Part shown: positions 21,360-32,452 of the stretch, piece by piece
How positions within the stretch are numbered: the first letter of the stretch is position 1
How the letters are laid out: the number at the start of each line of letters is the position of its first letter
Assembly (NCBI GenBank): GCA_015680685.1
Contig: MNCI01013586.1
Location: 61,287 to 125,286, forward strand
Source: Gnetum montanum
Lineage: Eukaryota; Streptophyta; Gnetopsida; Gnetales; Gnetaceae
Direction: 5' to 3'
DNA: 64,000 nt
Translations under genes and position numbers: made by a program
Notes under the pieces: model-generated
The model's input: the letters and a program-made list of their open reading frames with translations, nothing else
The model's database searches: none
Told to the model about the DNA's origin: nothing

Positions 21360-22975
21360 TATTCTAACCTAAATCATCGGTGTAAGGCTAGAAGGGATAC
21401 AGACACCAAGAGATTGTCGGGCAGCCACAGCTGACCCTGCCTTCACTTGAGGGCAAGCTGGAAAAGGAAATGAAGGCAGAGTGCCTTGGATGGTTTGCAC
21501 ACAAATCAACCAAGGACTTCCCCGAGCATAAGCTACGGCTAGCACTGGGGTTATCGTAAATGATGTAAACGGGATGTAAACGGAATGCAAATAGCAACAA
21601 AAAATGTAAACAGAGCGTACTAAATTATAAATAAAGTGTAAACATAGCTATATTGTAAACAAAGCATAAATAGAACTAAACAATGTAAATGGGAGGCAAT
21701 GAATTATATTATATTATTTAATAAAAAGGTATGCACCGGTCAAAGTGTAGCTGGACGTGTGGATGGTAGGTCAAGCACTAAGCCCTAGGATGATGTCTGA
21801 AGTGATGTGATGAATGTCAGAAATGCTTGGATGCCAACAGTCAAGTGTGCCGAGTGCCCAAGGATTGTAGGTTCTATCCTCCCTCAAAATTTCCAATTTC
21901 TCCAATTTTTGCCTCTCCCGATTCATGTGAATTGACAGGGTATTTATAGGGTTGGGCCGGGCTCTGGCAAAAAATTTCCAGAATGGAATCAACGGCTGGG
22001 AGAGGAAAGGAAAGTAGATCTAGTGACATGTATCCAATGGACAGTTGTGTTCGGGTTGGATGCATGCTAGCAAGAGTTGGATGTGTGTCGACAAGCTACT
22101 TTCTTGACTAGGTGCATTGCATTTTACAATTTATGGGTTATTCAAGCCCATGAAAGTACATTTAATTTAGACCATGAGGTCCTGATTATCCCACAAATAA
22201 AAATTTACAATGAAATGTATGAGGGAAATTTGATCTGTCCTGCTTGAAACTTCTTCGTCGCTGAGTTTTTCTGAAATTTTTCTGGAAGTCGATGAATAGT
22301 GTTCATGTGATGAATAGTATTTATGCAATGAATAGTGTTTATGTTGTGAATAGTATTCACGTGATGAATAGTGATTTACGCATTCTTACGGTATGCAGCG
22401 TAAGAAAATGTAACCCCAGCATAATCAACTGAAAACACCTCATTTAAGGCCCGAATTTTGATTTTCTGGAGGCTGGAAATTGCTGATGCTGAGAATTTTC
22501 GAAAAGTTGCTGATGTTGAGAACTTTCTGCCATTTCTAAAATTTTTTTTGGAATTTTCTGGAAGTTGATGAATAATGTTCACGCGATGAATAGTGTTCAT
22601 GCTGTGAATAGTGATTACGCTATGAATAGTATTCACGCGATGAATAGTGATTTACGCATTCTTATGCTATGCAGCGTAAGAAAATGTAGCGCTAGCTTAA
22701 TCAACTAAAAATGCCTCATTTAAGGCTAGAATTTTGATTTTCTAGAGGCTGGAAACTATTGAGGACCTTGGTGAAGGTCATGGGGGGTCCTTGTGCTTTA
22801 TTTCTGTCTATTTTGACTTAGTTTCGGGGCCCCAAAAGTTGGTGACGCTGATCCTTATGCGTTGTGATCTGTGGGCCCTAGGGGGATCTTGCTTGCTCCA
22901 TGGTGGGTTGCTTGAAGCCATTTCAGAGGCTCTAAAGTTGTCTGGAAGTGTTGCTAAGATTTTTGTGGTGTTTCA
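21360..22975 (-). repeat. 5' LTR of element B (1616 bp)
   Basis: Starts TATTCTAACCTAAATC and ends GTGTTTCA on the + strand, then GGTAG. The first bases differ from the TG of the other LTR by one transition. TATA box (minus) at 21942-21949 within 'ccctataaatacc'. The 18-bp arrays are shorter here (22288-22375 and 22567-22655). This is the promoter LTR of B. Confidence 0.9.
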
Positions 22976-22980
22976 GGTAG

Positions 22981-23900
22981 TTTTCTATACACAAGCTCAT
23001 AGGGAGAATAATCTATGAAAAGCTTCCATGTGGAGTGATAAGCCCAAAGGACATCATTTAATTTAGTGCTCTAGTTCTTTCGGTATTTACTAATGGTACA
23101 TGTTAAGATTTTTGTAATCTCTCAATTAGTGACTTTAGCTTGACCATTGGCTTGGGGATGATATGGTGTTGTGAGTTTATATTTAACCTCCAAGCCCTAC
23201 ATTACTTTCTAGAAAGTGGCACCTATAAAATGAGTTCTATTATTAGAAATTAATGCACAAGGTACACCAAACCTGTTTACGATGTTTTGTTGTACAAACT
23301 GAGCAATAGTGGTGGATGTATAGTTGATGACAACTACTGCTTCTACCCACTTGGTGCAAGTCAACTACGATTATGATATATGCCTTTTCATTTGATAAAG
23401 GTGCAATGGGACCCATAAAGTCAATGCCCCAAATTTTGAATGGTTCAAGAGGTTATATCCATTGTTGCGGTCCTTCCATTCGAGCTATCATTCCACCATC
23501 TCGTTGGCAACGATCACAAGCATAGATGAATTGATGTGCATCCCTGAAGATTGTTGGCCAATAATACCCTGCCATGAGGATTTTTATGGCCATGTGCCTC
23601 CCAACATAATGGCACCCACAAGGACCTTCATGAGAATTCTAGAGAATACATAGTTGATTTGTATTAAGGACACACCAATGTACCAGGCCATCAAGGCACA
23701 CCTTGTAAATGTTTTCATTAATCTTCATGAAATACTTGATTTAGTGAAGAAACTATTGCTTCTTTCTAGTGTCCAACCCTTGTGGCAATTCTTGATTGAG
23801 TAGATAGGTGAGGATGGTATCATACCAATTTGATTTAGTAGGAATTTGTGCATTAATAGCAACTGCAAGGAGATATTCATCAGGAAATTGATCAAATAAA
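22981..23900 (-). pseudogene. Element A integrase, N-terminal and catalytic part
   Basis: Minus-strand translation gives the HHCC domain near 23640-23480, the core start (WGIDFMGPIAP, near 23430) and the second catalytic region near 23240. There the family's Asp reads as Asn (LISNNRTHF). Stops and small indels are frequent. The coding region runs into the B insertion at 22981. It aligns with C (35560-34385) and D (50950-52125). No active enzyme is possible. Confidence 0.75.
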
Positions 23901-23929
23901 GGGCTCTCTTTCTAATTGTTGTCCCATCT

Positions 23930-24375
23930 TAGTCATGATAAGTGATTTGTGACCACATTCTCTACACCTTTACAATCTACCATTGTGAGATCGAATTCTT
24001 GCAAAATCACAAGTCGCCGTATGACATGGGGGCTCACCATTGGTGTGTTCATTAGAAATATGATGGTGCTGTGATCTGTGAGCACAAACACTTTGTAGCC
24101 AAGCACATAAGGCCTGAACTTCTCTAATGCGAACACCACTACCATTAACTCCTTTTCTATAGTGGTGTAGTTTAGTTGTGCACCTATAATTCTCTAGCTT
24201 ATGCAGTGAATGTAATATAGATGTTTCTGATCATCCATCTATGTAAGCACTTCCCCCAAAGCATAATTTGATGCATCAGTCATCACATGAAATGGTTTGT
24301 ACTAATCTGGTACTTGAAGAATGGAAGTTTCAACAAGCTTTTACTTCAATTATTGAAATATTGATTCACATCCAG
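23930..24375 (-). pseudogene. Element A RNase H
   Basis: The open piece 24145-23933 contains ALEKFRPYVLGYKVFVLTDH and ILQEFDLTMVDCKGVENVV, the C-terminal half of the RT-linked RNase H. It matches D (about 50540-50730) and C (about 35990-35790). Upstream parts are broken by stops. It would remove the RNA strand during reverse transcription. Confidence 0.75.
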
Positions 24376-24379
24376 GGGT

Positions 24380-25290
24380 TCAAATGAATGATACATCCTT
24401 CTTTGTCAATTCTATCAACAACTTAGCCATTTTAGAAAAATTCTCAAAGAAGCACTGATAGTAGCCGATATGACCAAGGAATGACCAAACTTCTTTGATT
24501 ATTTTAGGTTGATTGGTTATTCCTTGGATGACCCTTATTTTTCCAGGGTCCACCTTGATTCTTACTTTTGAAATGCGATGCCCCAAGACTGTGCCTTTCT
24601 AGACCGTAATATGACTCTTTTGCTAATTGAGCTGGAGGTTTGTTTTGACACATCTTTTCAATACTTGCTTAAGATGCTTTAGGGCTTGCTCGAACGTAGC
24701 TCTATAGGTAGAAAAATCATCCATAAAAACTTCCATCCTACTACCACTTTGTTTTTGGAAAATGTTGAGAACTAGTCATTGAAACGTGGCCAGGATGTTG
24801 CATAGACCAAATGGAATCTACCAGTAAGCAAAAGTCCCCCATAGACTTGTCAAAGTTATCTTTCCCTTATCCTCTAGTGCAATTTGGATTTAGTTATAGC
24901 CACTATAACCATTCAAAAAGTTGTAATAGCTATGCCTCGAAATGGTGTCTAGCACTTGGTCAACAAAAGGCAATGGAAAATGATCCTTGAAATTTGCCAT
25001 GTTGAGTAGCCAAAAATCAATGCACATCCATCATTTACCTCCTTTATTTGGTACAATCAAGAGTGGATTGATCCACTCACTATCTACGATAGGGTAGATG
25101 AATCCCACCTTGAGGAGTTGTTCAATCTCCTCTTTGACAATCTACTTTAACTTGGGATTTAAACGTTGTTATGGTTGTTGTTTTGGCTTGACAGTAGGAT
25201 AAGTGTAAATTTGATACTAGCATATTCTTGGATCTATTCCAATGAGCTTAGAATATGACCAAGAAAAAGCTACTAACCACTTTTCCACAA
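24380..25290 (-). pseudogene. Element A reverse transcriptase
   Basis: Fragments in several frames include the fingers region near 25100 (SPLLIVPNKGGK), the palm near 24900-24700 and the connection 24586-24380 (GHRISKVRIKVDPGK, WSFLGHIGYYQCFFENFSK). The order and motifs equal those in D. Several stops and frameshifts make it non-functional. Confidence 0.75.
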
Positions 25291-25392
25291 CTTTTATCAA
25301 GTTTTTCTTTTGTTCTATAGCAAGCTTAACATTAATGATAACTGGCTTTCCATTTTCTAGAAATACATACTCCATTCCAATTGGTAGCATCT

Positions 25393-26180
25393 TCAATTCA
25401 AGGGCTCTTGTTTCAAACTATTAGGAATTTCCAGCTCATCCCAATTAATATCATCATTTTCTCCTTTGGAGAGTTGGTGATGAACTTGGTCAAGTTCATC
25501 CATACTTGCAAGATATTCATATGTTAGGCCCTCAGTCAATTCCATGCATAATGTACTACTGCTCGTATTAGCTATTAACCACTGGGTGCCCTCTTGTTTT
25601 GTGGCTATTGCGTACAAACATCTCTGGATCTCAGCTTCTAATGCATACTGCTTGCATGCAGAAATAGATGTTTGCTTTATTGATCATAAATTTTTCACAC
25701 AATGGCACCTTAAATCGTTGTACGCAATACATGGAACTTTCTTCTTCTTGATCTTTCCAAACTCATTTTCTTTTGATATATCCAAGGAAAGATCTCTACT
25801 TCCCATTTTGGCATCAATAGTACTTAGCCATGACCTTCCCATGATGATTGGAAATTCCCCCTTGTAGTTCTCCATTTTAATTACTAGGAAATTAGCTAGA
25901 TATGACCACCCACAAATGGTGGTGATGATGTTTTCAACCAGTCCTAATGGAATAGTGATGGACTGGTCTACCAATTTTAGCTAGATGTTGTTCTTCATCA
26001 AAGGAGAAAGGTTCCACATTGTGTACATCTTATGTGAGATTAGATTAACACTAGAACCAAAATTCAGAAGAGCTTTGCAAGGCTCATTCCCACCAATTTG
26101 CAAGTAAACTAGGGAATTCCTAGGATTAGCTAATTTTCTAGGTAGGTTACCAGCTTGAATTCAATTAGATACAACATGTG
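25393..26180 (-). pseudogene. Element A protease and pro-RT linker
   Basis: The aspartic protease site is at about 26075-26045 and reads LLNFGSSVNLIS, so the catalytic Asp of the D-T/S-G motif is Asn. The flap and C-terminal motif FPIIMGRSWLSTIDA follow in 25974-25684. The linker 25617-25393 leads to RT. It would cleave Gag-Pol. It is dead from both the active-site change and stops. Confidence 0.75.
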
Positions 26181-26186
26181 TCAGCA

Positions 26187-28656
26187 TTACAGTATGGATT
26201 TGAGAGGGGGACTCAGATAAAGAAGAAATAGAGGAAGGTGGAGGAGCAAAGTTACCAACCATTGATGTATTTGAGTGCTTTGGTAGACTGCAAGGTTCAG
26301 AAGAATGGTCTTTTCTTTGTTTGTGGTTCTAACTACTGGATGGGTTAACCAATTATAGGTTAACCACCCTTGTAGCATTCCTTTACTATTGTTGTGTAGG
26401 CAATTCACCTTGCATGGACGGAGTAGGTGGTAGTGGTGTAGGAGGTGGAGGCCTAGGTGCAAAGACACGAGGTACATGAGGATAGTAGGTGTCATCCCTC
26501 TTTGAATAGGGTGATTGATATGTTTCAAGAGGATAGTGGTGAGACTAGTAAGCAAAAACATGACTAGAGGAGTCCCTTGGAGATGCATGTTGCTGAACAT
26601 AATAACCATAGGGATCTGGTTGCTGGTAAGGGTATTGCTATCTTGGAGGTGACAATGCCCACGATTGTGATTGCTACCATTGTTGATATACTTTGTAAGG
26701 TTATGGAGGAGTTTCACTTGGATAGTATTTTTATGGTTGGTAGAACTGTTGAGGATTTCCTTGTGGATAAGACAATATTTTGGGTGTTTGCCTTTGTGCA
26801 AGTTGTGGATGTAAGGCATACATCCCAAATTCTTGCAAGTGTGATACAACTAGGCAACATCCCTTAGGAAGTTCATACTGGAAAAAATCACACCCACCAT
26901 CATCATCCAAATCACTATTCATAACCATCTTACCTTTACCTTTAAATATGACATGTTTAGCCTCCTTACGCCTTCAACGCTCATGATCACCGCTTTGTTG
27001 CTTGGACTCTTCAACAATTTTTAAGATAGCTTGAAGCCTATTATCCATGGAATCCCATCATTGATCAACCTTAGTTATAATTTTTGATTGCAATATTTGG
27101 AATGGTAAGGTTTTCTTACAAACCACCACATCTTTGACAAATTCATCCTCACTATCAAAAAATCTAATCCATTTCTTTCGAATAAAAGGATCTCTATTGT
27201 ATTCTTCTGCACTTTCACATTTTCTCAGCTCTCCCTCCCCCTTAGCTACCTACTCAATTAATTTTTGAATCCAATGGATGTTCAACTCTGTCAATCTTCC
27301 TTGGGCATAGATGCCAAGGGTTTTCCTGGTTTCAGACCGTAACCCATCTATGATATTGCAAAACTAATCAAGCTAAGAGTATCCATGGTCGAGACACCTA
27401 TGTAATAGAGAGTAGTATCGACCAATAGTAGCATCCAAGGACTCATGATTTCCTTGTTTTCACCCTTGAATTTGTTTTCTTAAATTGGATACTCAAGAGT
27501 ATGTTTGATATTTGTCATTGAATAACTCCAACATTGTACTTCACCACCTGATTGATTCTGGTTCCAAGGATGGATACCAACTTTTTTCTTCCTTTATGAG
27601 TGTCCTTGAATATAATTTTAGATTTTACCATTCATTTTCAATATTCTTTAAGGCACATGCATCTTGGAAAGCTTGGAGATGATTTTGTGGATCAGCATCA
27701 TATCCTCCCTCCAATCGAGGGATATTGTTCATATCAAGCCTCTTTATTCTGCTGTCCTTCACATGCCTTGCTAGAATCCTCACAACCTCTACAATATTCA
27801 ACATGCCCTAAGTAGCAAGTAGAGGTTTATCAAAGCCATGATGAGGGTGCCTACGATGCTCCCTATTAGCCCTTCTTTCTTGATGATGGGCCTCTATGGA
27901 TTGCCCATGTCTGCGGTCACAATTGTCCCAATGGTTCCTTCTATTGTTCTGGTCCCGTTGGTCACCTCCATCATAGTTATTTCTTCTACAGCCACAATCT
28001 GAACCCAATGAAGAAGAAGATGAAAATGAAGGGGAAGAAGAATGAGAACTTGCTTCATGCTAAAGCCTATCACCCTTTCTTCAATGCTCGTGACCATGAT
28101 CATGATCATGATCTCCTTTATCCCACTTTTCCTGACTTGCCTCTCTAGATCCATTTTTTTCATTGGATCCATTTTGACCAGAACCTAGATTGTAAAGTAT
28201 GGATTGTACATTCTAGTTAAGGGATCCTTGAACAAAATCAAAGAGAGGAGAATCACTAAAGATGTGGTCACCTTCATTAATTGGGCCAAGTAGAGGTGGA
28301 AAGATGTTTGACCCCTTACCCTTCATAAGCTCATGCTGATGCTCCAATTGATGATGCCTTAATCTTTGAACTTCAGTGGGATGATAATCCCTTGAATTAG
28401 GATCTCACATCTCATATTCTCCATAGAGATGTTGAAGCCTGTGTCATGCCAGCATTAATTGAAGCATTGGTGGAACAAATCGGTCAAGTGGCAACATAAT
28501 GTTACCTTCCATGTTGCACCACCGCATCAATTCATCTTGATGTAAGATAAAGGTAAAGTCTAGTACATACTTATTAGGATGAGCATATACCACCTTGTAT
28601 TGTTGAGGTACTTGAAATGCCCTATGTGGAGATGGGCTCTTGTGAGAAGAAGACAT
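26187..28656 (-). pseudogene. Element A gag
   Basis: Starts at 28656 with MSSSHKSPSPHRAFQVPQQ, followed by VYAHPNKYVLDFTFILHQDE, shared with D (45966) and C (40455). An Arg/His/Asn-rich segment follows (28008-27808, RRNNYDGGDQRDQNNRRNH). Decayed capsid sequence runs from 27800 to 27000. A damaged zinc motif is at about 26890 (CDFFQYELPKGCC). The tail is Pro/Gln/Tyr-rich. Many stops and frame changes. The 220-codon minus frame 26849-26187 is a His/Leu-rich shadow of that tail and not the gene. Confidence 0.75.
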
Positions 28657-28797
28657 TTTGTGTTAATAAAAAATATGTAGTTAAAATTTAATTTAATAAT
28701 AATAATGATAATTTTTTTGTAGGATTTAACACTTAGGGTTTGAACAACAAGGTTACTAGATTTCACTAGGCTTAGATAGCACACAAAGAACTACAAC

Positions 28798-28815
28798 CCC
28801 TAGCAATGGCGTCAA
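28798..28815 (-). other. Primer binding site of element A
   Basis: The minus strand reads TTGACGCCATTGCTAGGGG directly inside the 5' LTR. It is a mutated form of the Asp-tRNA PBS (TGGCGCCGTTGCCGGGGA) used by Athila elements; about 13 of 18 positions agree. Confidence 0.65.
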
Positions 28816-29681
28816 TGATGAGCAGCAAGGTACCCCTATGCCCACCCATACGAATCATAAGCATTCACGTGCAATCTAGTCAAATTTCGTAGACTATAAT
28901 TACTAAGTACACTAGAGCTAAACAATGTGTGCGTGTTATTTTCTCGTTGTATTCCCATTCCCACTTTTGGAATGCAATTGTATGGTTAAGTGTGACTGAG
29001 ACATATGATTTTTATTGTTTTGTGTTTTTATGGAATTACTCACCTAGAATGAGAATAAAAGTAAGAGTGATTGAAAATAAAAGTGATTAATTACTAAGTA
29101 AACTATAGTCTAATCTAGCCTAACATAAGTAACCATTTCCACTTCTCGAACACATCCTAAACTTTGTGAAAACATTGTTGGGTTGTCAAACACTAATCAT
29201 TTTTGAGCTACCAAGTGTCACACATATGCTTGAAGAGGTCATACTTGTGTACTTTAATGATTGCTTAATAGATAAAAATTAATTGCTACATAAATAACAT
29301 GAATTTAAAATGCATAAAATAAAATATAAATGCATAAGAAAGAAAAATTGAAGTGCTACAAGGATGAATCAAAGAACTCATCTTTATTACCAACACAATG
29401 ATGTGCTCAGGTACATCAATGCTTGAATAAAGATCTATTCACACTTAGACCTCTTGTTCTAGGCACTTGGAAAATATTCTAACTTTCAAATATATAGAAT
29501 GCAAGAGTTTCGCTACTTGACTGCTAAAACCATGCTTCCAATTGTGCTCCTGGGCATTGTATTTATAGACCCAAGAGTAACCTGGGAATAACCGCTCTAA
29601 TAATTAGAATAACTACTCTAATAATTATAGTAGCCACTCTAATAATAATCACTCTAATAATTAGAGTAACTGCTCTCATCA
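28816..29681 (-). repeat. 5' LTR of element A (866 bp)
   Basis: TGATGAG..CTCATCA ends give a perfect 7-bp terminal inverted repeat. TATA box (minus) at 29561-29568. The U3 holds an array with CTCTAATAATTAGAG palindromes at 29593-29675. It is the partner of 6285-7121. Confidence 0.9.
29593..29675. repeat. U3 palindrome array of element A
   Basis: About four ~20-bp units built on CTCTAAT-A-ATTAGAG (7-bp arms around one base), decayed in the 3' LTR (7075-7115). It sits upstream of the TATA box on the minus strand, where promoter enhancers are expected. Confidence 0.65.
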
Positions 29682-29686
29682 CAAAA

Positions 29687-30161
29687 TAAGCTAGATAGAT
29701 TAAACACATAAGTACGACCACTTTGAGTGTAACACGTATTCACTTGGTAATCCCAGCAGTGTTATTGCTTGGTACACCTAGTAGCATAGTTCTTGATAAC
29801 CTAGTAGTGGATACATGGGTTCAGGATGTGTGCAGAAAGTGGGACTAGATGCTTATGTTAGGATTGCTTAGACACTAGTTAATTAGTTACATTAAATTAG
29901 TTAATCTAATTACTTTATCTCTCTTTGAACACCAAAATCATAAAATATAAAATGATAAAAATTAGATGGCTTATTTACACTTAACCATATCAGTGTACAT
30001 CACAAGTGTAATTGGAAAGACAATGAACAACCTTAAGGCAAGGTTCACTCCCTAGAAAACTAGTGCACTGGAAACTATACAATCCACGGAATTCGACTGG
30101 ATCGCACGTGAACACTTTGTGATTCATATGGCTGGGCATAGGGGTACCTCACCACTCATTA
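29687..30161 (+). mobile_element. Solo LTR F, right part (U5)
   Basis: Continues the LTR interrupted at 6284. It aligns with the D 5' LTR from about 45360 to 45821 ('agtacgaccactt', 'acttggtaatcccag', 'caggatgtgt', 'ggggtacctc'). It ends CTCATTA (CA mutated to TA) followed by ATTAC. No PBS follows, so no internal region is attached. Confidence 0.8.
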
Positions 30162-30166
30162 ATTAC

Positions 30167-31020
30167 CAAGTATTCTTAGTAAAATTTTGAAACAAATCAA
30201 CCAAATTTGCAACTATAATATTTCATCTTTCTCTAATGTGCTCCAATGCAAGACATTACAAGAAAATATGATATTCTTTTTTAATGTTATTTATATTACA
30301 TAGTTAGCATATTCATTCTTCACAAGGAAGTTTATGAAATATATATGTTTCAAATCTGAAATGATGAGATCCCATTTTTACTCTACTGATTTTACATTGT
30401 AATTATAAGGAATAGTAACAAATAAATAGTTTGCCTCTAAATTCAGGCTTCCTATTATACTATTGCAATAGAAATGTTTTTCACCTTATATGTTTTCCCA
30501 AAGTTTGTGATATACTACTTATTTTACCAAATTGTGAACTTAGTTAAAATTTGAATAAAACATGTACTCTTGAATATTTTATTTACTAAGTCATAAAACT
30601 CCCTCATAAAGCCATTATTTACTATGAATTTTCATTATCACTTTTTTTGAATATCTAATGATGATGCAGAAAGAATATGAGTATAGGCTATAAATTGACA
30701 AATAGCTTTAGCCTCTAATCACTTCATCTCTACTTCAAGAAGCATAATATCATATTCTATTTGTATCTTCACATTAAATTCATTGAGAAAAAAAATATTC
30801 CAAATTTTTTCACTTTATATTAATCCCCTTGAACATATAGCCAACATAAAACTTTATAACTTAATGCAATTTACAGAAATTGAACCCATAGCTTAGAATT
30901 TCTAAATCCAAACTTTTGCTCTTAGGCTAACACTTCATTATTAATCCACTTATCTAATTAGATCTTTATATTGGGCTAGAATAACTTGATAACAAACTTA
31001 ACTCATTAAGTATGAGTTAT
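30167..31020. other. Gene-free AT-rich DNA
   Basis: Stops in all frames; no LTR, protein motif or RNA gene seen. A tRNA-like stretch near 30880-30950 ('ttgaacccatagcttag') might be an old SINE scrap, but no paired A box can be placed. Confidence 0.45.
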
Positions 31021-31024
31021 AGAT

Positions 31025-31098
31025 TAGTTGAGGTACCTACATAATATACACCTAGAGGTTCTAGGTTTAAGCCTAAATGGAAAAATATAATCTTTGTA
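31025..31098 (+). mobile_element. Possible tRNA-like SINE head
   Basis: TAGTTGAGGTA (31025) resembles an A box and GGTTTAAGCCT (31064) a B box, 39 nt apart. The following sequence does not carry the tail of the other copies and is abutted by the inverted SINE at 31099. This could be another SINE family or a chance match. Confidence 0.3.
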
Positions 31099-31240
31099 AG
31101 GGTGTGTTGGAACTTAAAATAAGTAAAATATAGGTACACCCCAAGATTTATAAAAGCTTATAACTTAGTACTATCAAGTAGAATCAAACTTGTGACCTAA
31201 GGTTGCTAAGCCAAGACCTATACCACTAGGCTAATATCTC
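31099..31240 (-). mobile_element. tRNA-derived SINE, copy 3 (inverted)
   Basis: Minus strand: A box TAGCCTAGTGG (31233-31223) and B box AGTTTGATTCT (31190-31180), 43 nt apart. Then comes the shared tail 'ttataaatcttggggtgta' and 'ttaagttccaacacacc'. With the copy at 31316-31440 it makes an inverted pair separated by about 75 bp. Confidence 0.7.
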
Positions 31241-31315
31241 ATTATTAAAATCTAATCTTTGTAGGAAGAAACATACTAAACTTATCAGAATAAGGTTTGT
31301 GTAACAATGGTATGT

Positions 31316-31440
31316 TGGTCTAGTGGTATGGCCCTTGACATGGTATCTTGAAGTCATAGGTTTGATTCTATGATATAGCATTGAGTTATAAACTTCTATA
31401 AATCTTGGGGTGTATCTATGTTTCAATTATTTCAGGTTTC
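31316..31440 (+). mobile_element. tRNA-derived SINE, copy 2
   Basis: A box TGGTCTAGTGG (31316-31326) is a perfect consensus match and B box GGTTTGATTCT (31359-31369) follows after 43 nt. The tail 'ttataaacttctataaatc' 'ttggggtgtatctatg' is shared with copies 1 and 3. It is not a tRNA gene: no complete cloverleaf or acceptor stem can be built around the boxes. Confidence 0.75.
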
Positions 31441-31607
31441 ACTCCCCCTATTGTGTTTAGATCATGTGATTTTTTTCTCTTATTTAATATAAATCTTTCA
31501 AAGAAGTGAATTATTCTTTGAATGGTAAAAGATACTAGTGATTATTTTTGATTAGTTAGAAAACATAATTTAGTTTTTCTTATCCATAAAGGCATAATAT
31601 AGGATGT

Positions 31608-32441
31608 TGATGAGTAGTGAGGTACCCCTACACTCAACCATATAAATACGAGCATTCATGCATGATCTAGTTAAAATCAAAGGACTAAGTGCTTATGCGC
31701 CTTCATAGAACAAGGATGGCTTAGGTGATCATTGTCTTCCCAAGCTTACTTGTATGACACAATTGTATGGTTAAGTAAACTCAGGTATGTGATTTTTATG
31801 CTTTTTATGTTTTATGTTCCTAGTGCTTAAAATGGAAAAATGAAATAATTAAGTAACTAATTTAAATTAACTAATTAACTAGGCTCTAACTAGTCCTAAC
31901 ACCAGCATCCACTCACACTTGCTGTATACATCTTGAACTAGTGTAATACTAATGGAATTACCAAACACTAGTTGTTACTGGGTTACCAAGTGTTCCACGT
32001 ATGGTTAGAGTGGTCATACTAAGTGTGCTTACTTTGTGAAAATTGTCAAATCAATAAAGACAACCAATTAACTAATGAAAGCATTAAATAACTATAAATA
32101 ACATTAAATGCAATAAATAAGCTATTCTGAATGTTGTAGGGTTTATCACAAAGTTCATCTTTATTTATGGACACAAGGTGTGCTTAGGTACACAATGCTC
32201 GAATAAAGATCTATTCACTTTATGACTCCTACTATGGATGTTCAAAAATAATTCTAACTCTGAAAAGGAAAAATTACAAGAGTTCGGGTAAGGGACTAAG
32301 AAACTAACTATTGCCAAACCAAGTGTGCCCACCTCTTATTTATAGGCAATGAGATGGGTTCTGACATTGGATGTTCGATATTTCTTGGTAGGCTCTAATA
32401 TCGCAGATGTAATATCATGGTCCTGATATCGCAACTCATCA
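31608..32441 (-). repeat. 3' LTR of element C
   Basis: Pairs with 40595-41428 over its full length. TATA box (minus) at 32338-32345. The U3 array of GATATC words is partly decayed (CGATATT, AATATC, GATATC at 32370-32430). Confidence 0.9.
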
Positions 32442-32452
32442 TACCCCCATGA
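32442..32452 (-). other. Polypurine tract of element C
   Basis: The minus strand reads TCATGGGGGTA, directly before the LTR and preceded by 'aagttttcattcag', the same context as in A and D. Confidence 0.75.

Larger units (their letters stand above)
9588..22975 (-). mobile_element. Element B: Tat-like Ty3/gypsy element nested in A
   Basis: LTRs at 9588-11388 and 21360-22975 are flanked by an exact GGTAG duplication. The left LTR has TG..CA ends; the right LTR starts TA by one substitution. Minus-strand order is LTR, PBS, gag, (N gap), tandem array, RT, RNase H, archaeal-type RNase H, integrase, tandem array, PPT, LTR. A second RNase H after the RT-linked one is typical of the Tat/Ogre branch. 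Length is about 13.4 kb including 950 Ns. gag keeps one frame with stops; pol shows one frameshift near 15890. It is younger than A, because it interrupts A's integrase. Confidence 0.9.
6285..29681 (-). mobile_element. Element A: Athila-like Ty3/gypsy element, interrupted by element B
   Basis: Two related LTRs (6285-7121 and 28816-29681) with TGATGAG..CTCATCA-type ends bound a minus-strand gag-protease-RT-RNase H-integrase series. The flanks are CAAGA (6280-6284) and CAAAA (29682-29686), a 5-bp duplication with one change. The insertion lies in solo LTR F. Removing B leaves about 10 kb, a normal length for this group. The RT and integrase resemble Athila (no chromodomain, FMDDFS-type RT relatives in D, Asp-tRNA-like PBS). 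Every coding part is broken by stops or frameshifts. The LTRs differ more than those of B, consistent with A being older. Confidence 0.88.

Noticed and set aside
26187-26849. 220-codon minus-strand frame, the longest in element A
   Set aside because: His/Leu-rich shadow frame of the Pro/Gln/Tyr-rich gag tail; the true frame aligns with gag of C and D.
31316-31369. Possible tRNA gene
   Set aside because: Only pol III boxes fit; no acceptor stem or anticodon arm forms, and the shared tail shows a SINE.
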